A stretch of DNA of 64,000 nt, from NCBI RefSeq assembly GCF_001672775.1, contig NZ_LZKJ01000093.1, forward strand, positions 1 to 64,000, in the 5' to 3' direction. The stretch comes from Mycobacterium kyorinense (lineage in GTDB: Bacteria; Actinomycetota; Actinomycetes; Mycobacteriales; Mycobacteriaceae). The translations under genes were made by a program, and so were the position numbers. Below, piece after piece: positions 61,801-64,000 of the stretch (the stretch's first letter is position 1; the number at the start of each line of letters is the position of its first letter). The notes beneath the pieces were generated by a model. That model saw only the letters and a program-made list of their open reading frames with translations. It ran no database searches and was not told the origin of the DNA.

Positions 61801-64000
61801 CACGCCGGCGGCGGGGGCGGCGCTGTTTGTGCTCGACGGCTGGTTGCATCCGGTACCTGCCGGTGTGGTCGGCGAGTTGTACGTGGCGGGCTCCGGGGTG
61901 GGCTGCGGCTACATGGGTCGGTCCGGGTTGACTGCCTCACGGTTTGTGGCCTGCCCATTCGAGGGTTTCGGCACGCGGATGTATCGCACCGGGGACTTGG
62001 TGCGGTGGGGTGCCGACGGGCAGCTGCACTATTTCGGGCGCGCTGACGAACAGGTCAAGATCCGCGGCTACCGCATCGAGCTCGGTGAGATCGAGGAGGT
62101 GCTGGCGACCCAACCCGGAGTGGAGCAGGCGGTGGTCGTTGCCCGCGAGGACCGCCCGGGTGACAAGCGCCTGGTGGGTTATGTCACCGGCACTGCCGAC
62201 CCCATTGACTTGCGTGCACAACTGGCTGAGCGGCTGCCGGCCTACATGATCCCCGCGGCGATGGTGGCACTGGACACCCTGCCGTTGACCCCCAATGGCA
62301 AATTGGACATCCGCGCGCTGCCGGTCCCGGAATACACCGCCACGCAGTATCGCGCTCCGGAGACCCACACGGAAGAAGTCTTGGCCGACATCTACGCCGA
62401 GATACTCGGACTCGAACGAGTCGGGGTTGATGACTCATTCTTCGACTTGGGCGGGAACTCGCTGTCGGCAATGCGCCTGGTGGCAGCGGTTAATAACGCT
62501 CTGGAAGCTGGACTTTCGGTGCGGGCGGTGTTTGAGGCGCCCACGGTTGCCCAGTTGGCCCCACGGGTGGGCGGGGATGGGATTCGGCGTGAGCCGTTGG
62601 TGGCCGTTGAGCGGCCGGCAAGGGTCCCGTTGTCGTTTGCTCAAAATCGGTTGTGGTTCCTCGATCAGTTGGAGGGGCCCTCACCGGTCTACAACATGCC
62701 GGTGGCGTTGCGGTTGAGCGGGGCGCTGAACGTTGAGGCGTTGGCTGCGGCGCTAGCCGATGTGGTGGGCCGACACGAAAGCCTGCGCACCTTGTATGGG
62801 GCGGTCGAGGGGGTGCCGCAGCAGGTGGTGGTGCCGGCCGAGGACGCCCACTTTGGTTGGGACGTCGTCGATGCCAGCGGTTGGTCGGCAGAGCGGCTGG
62901 GTGAGGTGGTCGCTGCAGCAGTGCGATACACCTTCGACCTCGCCACCGAGATCCCTTTGCGGGCAACGCTTTTTCGAATCAGCGATGATGAGCATGTGTG
63001 GGTGGCGGTGGCTCACCATATCGCCGCCGATGGCTGGTCGGTCAGGCCGCTGGTGCGGGATCTGGGTGTGGCCTATGCCAGCCGGTGTGTCGGGCAGGCC
63101 CCCGGCTGGGCGGCGCTTCCGGTGCAGTATGTCGATTACACGTTGTGGCAACGCGAGCAGTTGGGGGATCTTGATGATCCCGGCAGCCCGGTCGCTGCGC
63201 AGTTGGCCTACTGGCAGCAGGAGTTGGCGGGGTTGCCCGAGCGGCTGCAGTTGCCCACCGATCGGCCTTATCCGTCGGTGGCTGATTACCGGGGTGCCAG
63301 TGTGGCCGTGGAATGGCCCGCGCAGCTGCAGCAGCAGATCACCCGGATCGCTGGCGAGCACCAGGCGACCAGTTTCATGGTGGTGCAGGCCGGGTTGGCG
63401 GTGTTGTTGTCCAAGCTGAGCGCCAGTTCTGATGTGGCGGTAGGGTTCCCGATCGCCGGGCGCAGTGATCCGGCACTAGATGACCTGGTGGGTTTTTTCG
63501 TCAACACCTTGGTGTTGCGGGTTGATTTATCCGGTGATCCCACCGCCGCGGAGCTGCTGGCCCAGGTGCGCGCGCGCAGTCTGGCCGCCTACGAGCATCA
63601 AGACGTGCCCTTCGAGGTGCTGGTGGAGCGGCTCAACCCCGTCCGAAGCCTGACTCATCACCCGCTGATCCAGGTGCTGTTGGCCTGGCAGAACCTGCCC
63701 GGGAGTGACGATAACGTCGGGGCCCAGCCGGGCTTGGGTGATGTCCAGGTTAGCCCCCTGGCAGCGGACACCCAGACCGCCCGCATGGACCTGACATTCT
63801 CGTTGGCCGAGCGATGGACCGAGTCCGGTGAGCCCGCCGGGATTCGCGGTGTAGTTGAGTTCCGCACCGACGTGTTCGACACCGTCAGCATCGAGACGCT
63901 CATCCACCGACTGGAGCGGTTATTGTCAGCGATCACCGTCGAGCCCATGCGGCGGCTGTCGTCGATCGATCTGCTCGATGAGGGTGAGCAGGCACGGCTC
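46889..64000 (+). CDS. Non-ribosomal peptide synthetase 2 (partial): A-T-C-A(MT)-T-C-A-T-C-A-T-C-A-T-C-
   Basis: Open for 5704 codons from ATG 46889 to the right edge without a stop; the C-terminus is missing. Order: A4 with carrier Ser563; C5 (HH at 748); A5 with inserted methyltransferase and Ser2015; C6 (HH at 2202); A6 and Ser3071; C7 (HH at 3256); A7 and Ser4139; C8 (HH at 4324); A8 and Ser5191 (in LGGNSL); C9 (HH at 5376). The window ends in the C9-A9 linker ([14 protein letters not shown]). It starts directly with an adenylation domain, so module 4 is shared with the C domain at the end of NRPS 1. No epimerisation, reductase or thioesterase domain is visible. It adds residues 4 to at least 9, residue 5 being N-methylated. 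Chain release must lie beyond the window. The ATGA overlap implies coupled translation. Confidence 0.95.
46985..48440 (+). other. Adenylation domain A4
   Basis: Pocket residues by eye: D-F-W-T-L-G-A-V-Y, identical to A8 at all nine positions, so residues 4 and 8 are predicted to be the same amino acid. Confidence 0.6.
50140..52800 (+). other. Adenylation domain A5 with methyltransferase insertion
   Basis: Pocket residues by eye: D-A-F-V-L-M-A-I-W. The domain is unlike the others in sequence ([31 protein letters not shown]), as is the condensation domain before it. Confidence 0.6.
51480..52250 (+). other. N-methyltransferase domain inserted in A5
   Basis: [14 protein letters not shown] (G-x-G-x-G at about 51683), [15 protein letters not shown] and [15 protein letters not shown] closely match the insertion in A2. 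Residue 5 is predicted to be N-methylated. Confidence 0.88.
54505..55965 (+). other. Adenylation domain A6
   Basis: Pocket residues by eye: D-Y-W-S-V-A-G-V-Y. The A5 core motif reads NGYGPTETT instead of NAYGPTETT, giving Gly at position 322. Confidence 0.6.
57665..59160 (+). other. Adenylation domain A7 (divergent substrate-pocket region)
   Basis: Pocket residues by eye: D-V-W-S-I-A-M-V-H. The stretch from about 58390 to 58660 ([34 protein letters not shown]) differs strongly from the other modules, while sequence on both sides matches them. Confidence 0.6.
60880..62320 (+). other. Adenylation domain A8
   Basis: Pocket residues by eye: D-F-W-T-L-G-A-V-Y, the same as A4. The core motif is NAYGPTEIT with Ile in place of the usual Thr. 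Confidence 0.6.

Overview
The window looks like a chromosomal segment of a mycobacterium (Mycobacterium/Mycolicibacterium type). The DNA is GC-rich, with many GTG and TTG starts and tightly packed ATGA/GTGA gene overlaps. The gene families also point that way: F420-type luciferase-like oxidoreductases, Mce-associated membrane proteins, paired acyl-CoA dehydrogenases, an NDMA-type zinc alcohol dehydrogenase, several P450s, and an MbtH-partnered giant NRPS. I cannot name the species.

Region 1 (1-486) is the start of a leftward gene whose protein is a long coiled coil built from a 14-residue (42-bp) tandem repeat. It runs off the left edge.

Region 2 (about 600-31200) is a catabolic island for a CoA-activated, probably cyclic or terpenoid/steroid-like carbon source. 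It holds three CoA-activating enzymes (two acyl-CoA synthetases and a family III CoA-transferase), a crotonase, two pairs of adjacent acyl-CoA dehydrogenases, and three ACMSD-like amidohydrolases. It also holds three P450s, a KshA-like Rieske oxygenase, an aldehyde and an alcohol dehydrogenase, an SDR, an epimerase-like SDR, two LLM oxidoreductases, an acyl-CoA carboxylase beta subunit and two Mce-associated proteins. Many genes face each other across short divergent promoters. A shared 19-bp inverted repeat, TACTGTAA-N3-TTACAGTA, lies in at least four of these promoters and suggests one regulator. Three genes in the island (a cysteine hydrolase-like gene, a Baeyer-Villiger monooxygenase and a SnoaL-like gene) are collapsed to short remnants; in two of them both the first and last codons of the same family survive. 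Two inverted copies of a roughly 65-bp hairpin repeat sit exactly between convergent gene pairs.

Region 3 (31242-34154) has a TetR regulator fused to a hotdog thioesterase domain, divergent from a DHA2-type MFS exporter.

Region 4 (34515-64000, running off the right edge) is an MbtH-like gene followed by two overlapping NRPS genes. The visible order is C-A-T-C-A(MT)-T-C-A-T-C / A-T-C-A(MT)-T-C-A-T-C-A-T-C-A-T-C-, which means eight adenylation and nine condensation domains, with a ninth module beginning. There is an N-terminal condensation domain of the kind that loads an acyl group, N-methyltransferase insertions in modules 2 and 5, and no epimerisation domain. This predicts an N-acylated peptide of at least nine residues, N-methylated at positions 2 and 5. 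That pattern matches the classical mycobacterial lipopeptide fortuitine as I remember its structure, although my by-eye adenylation codes do not support identity.
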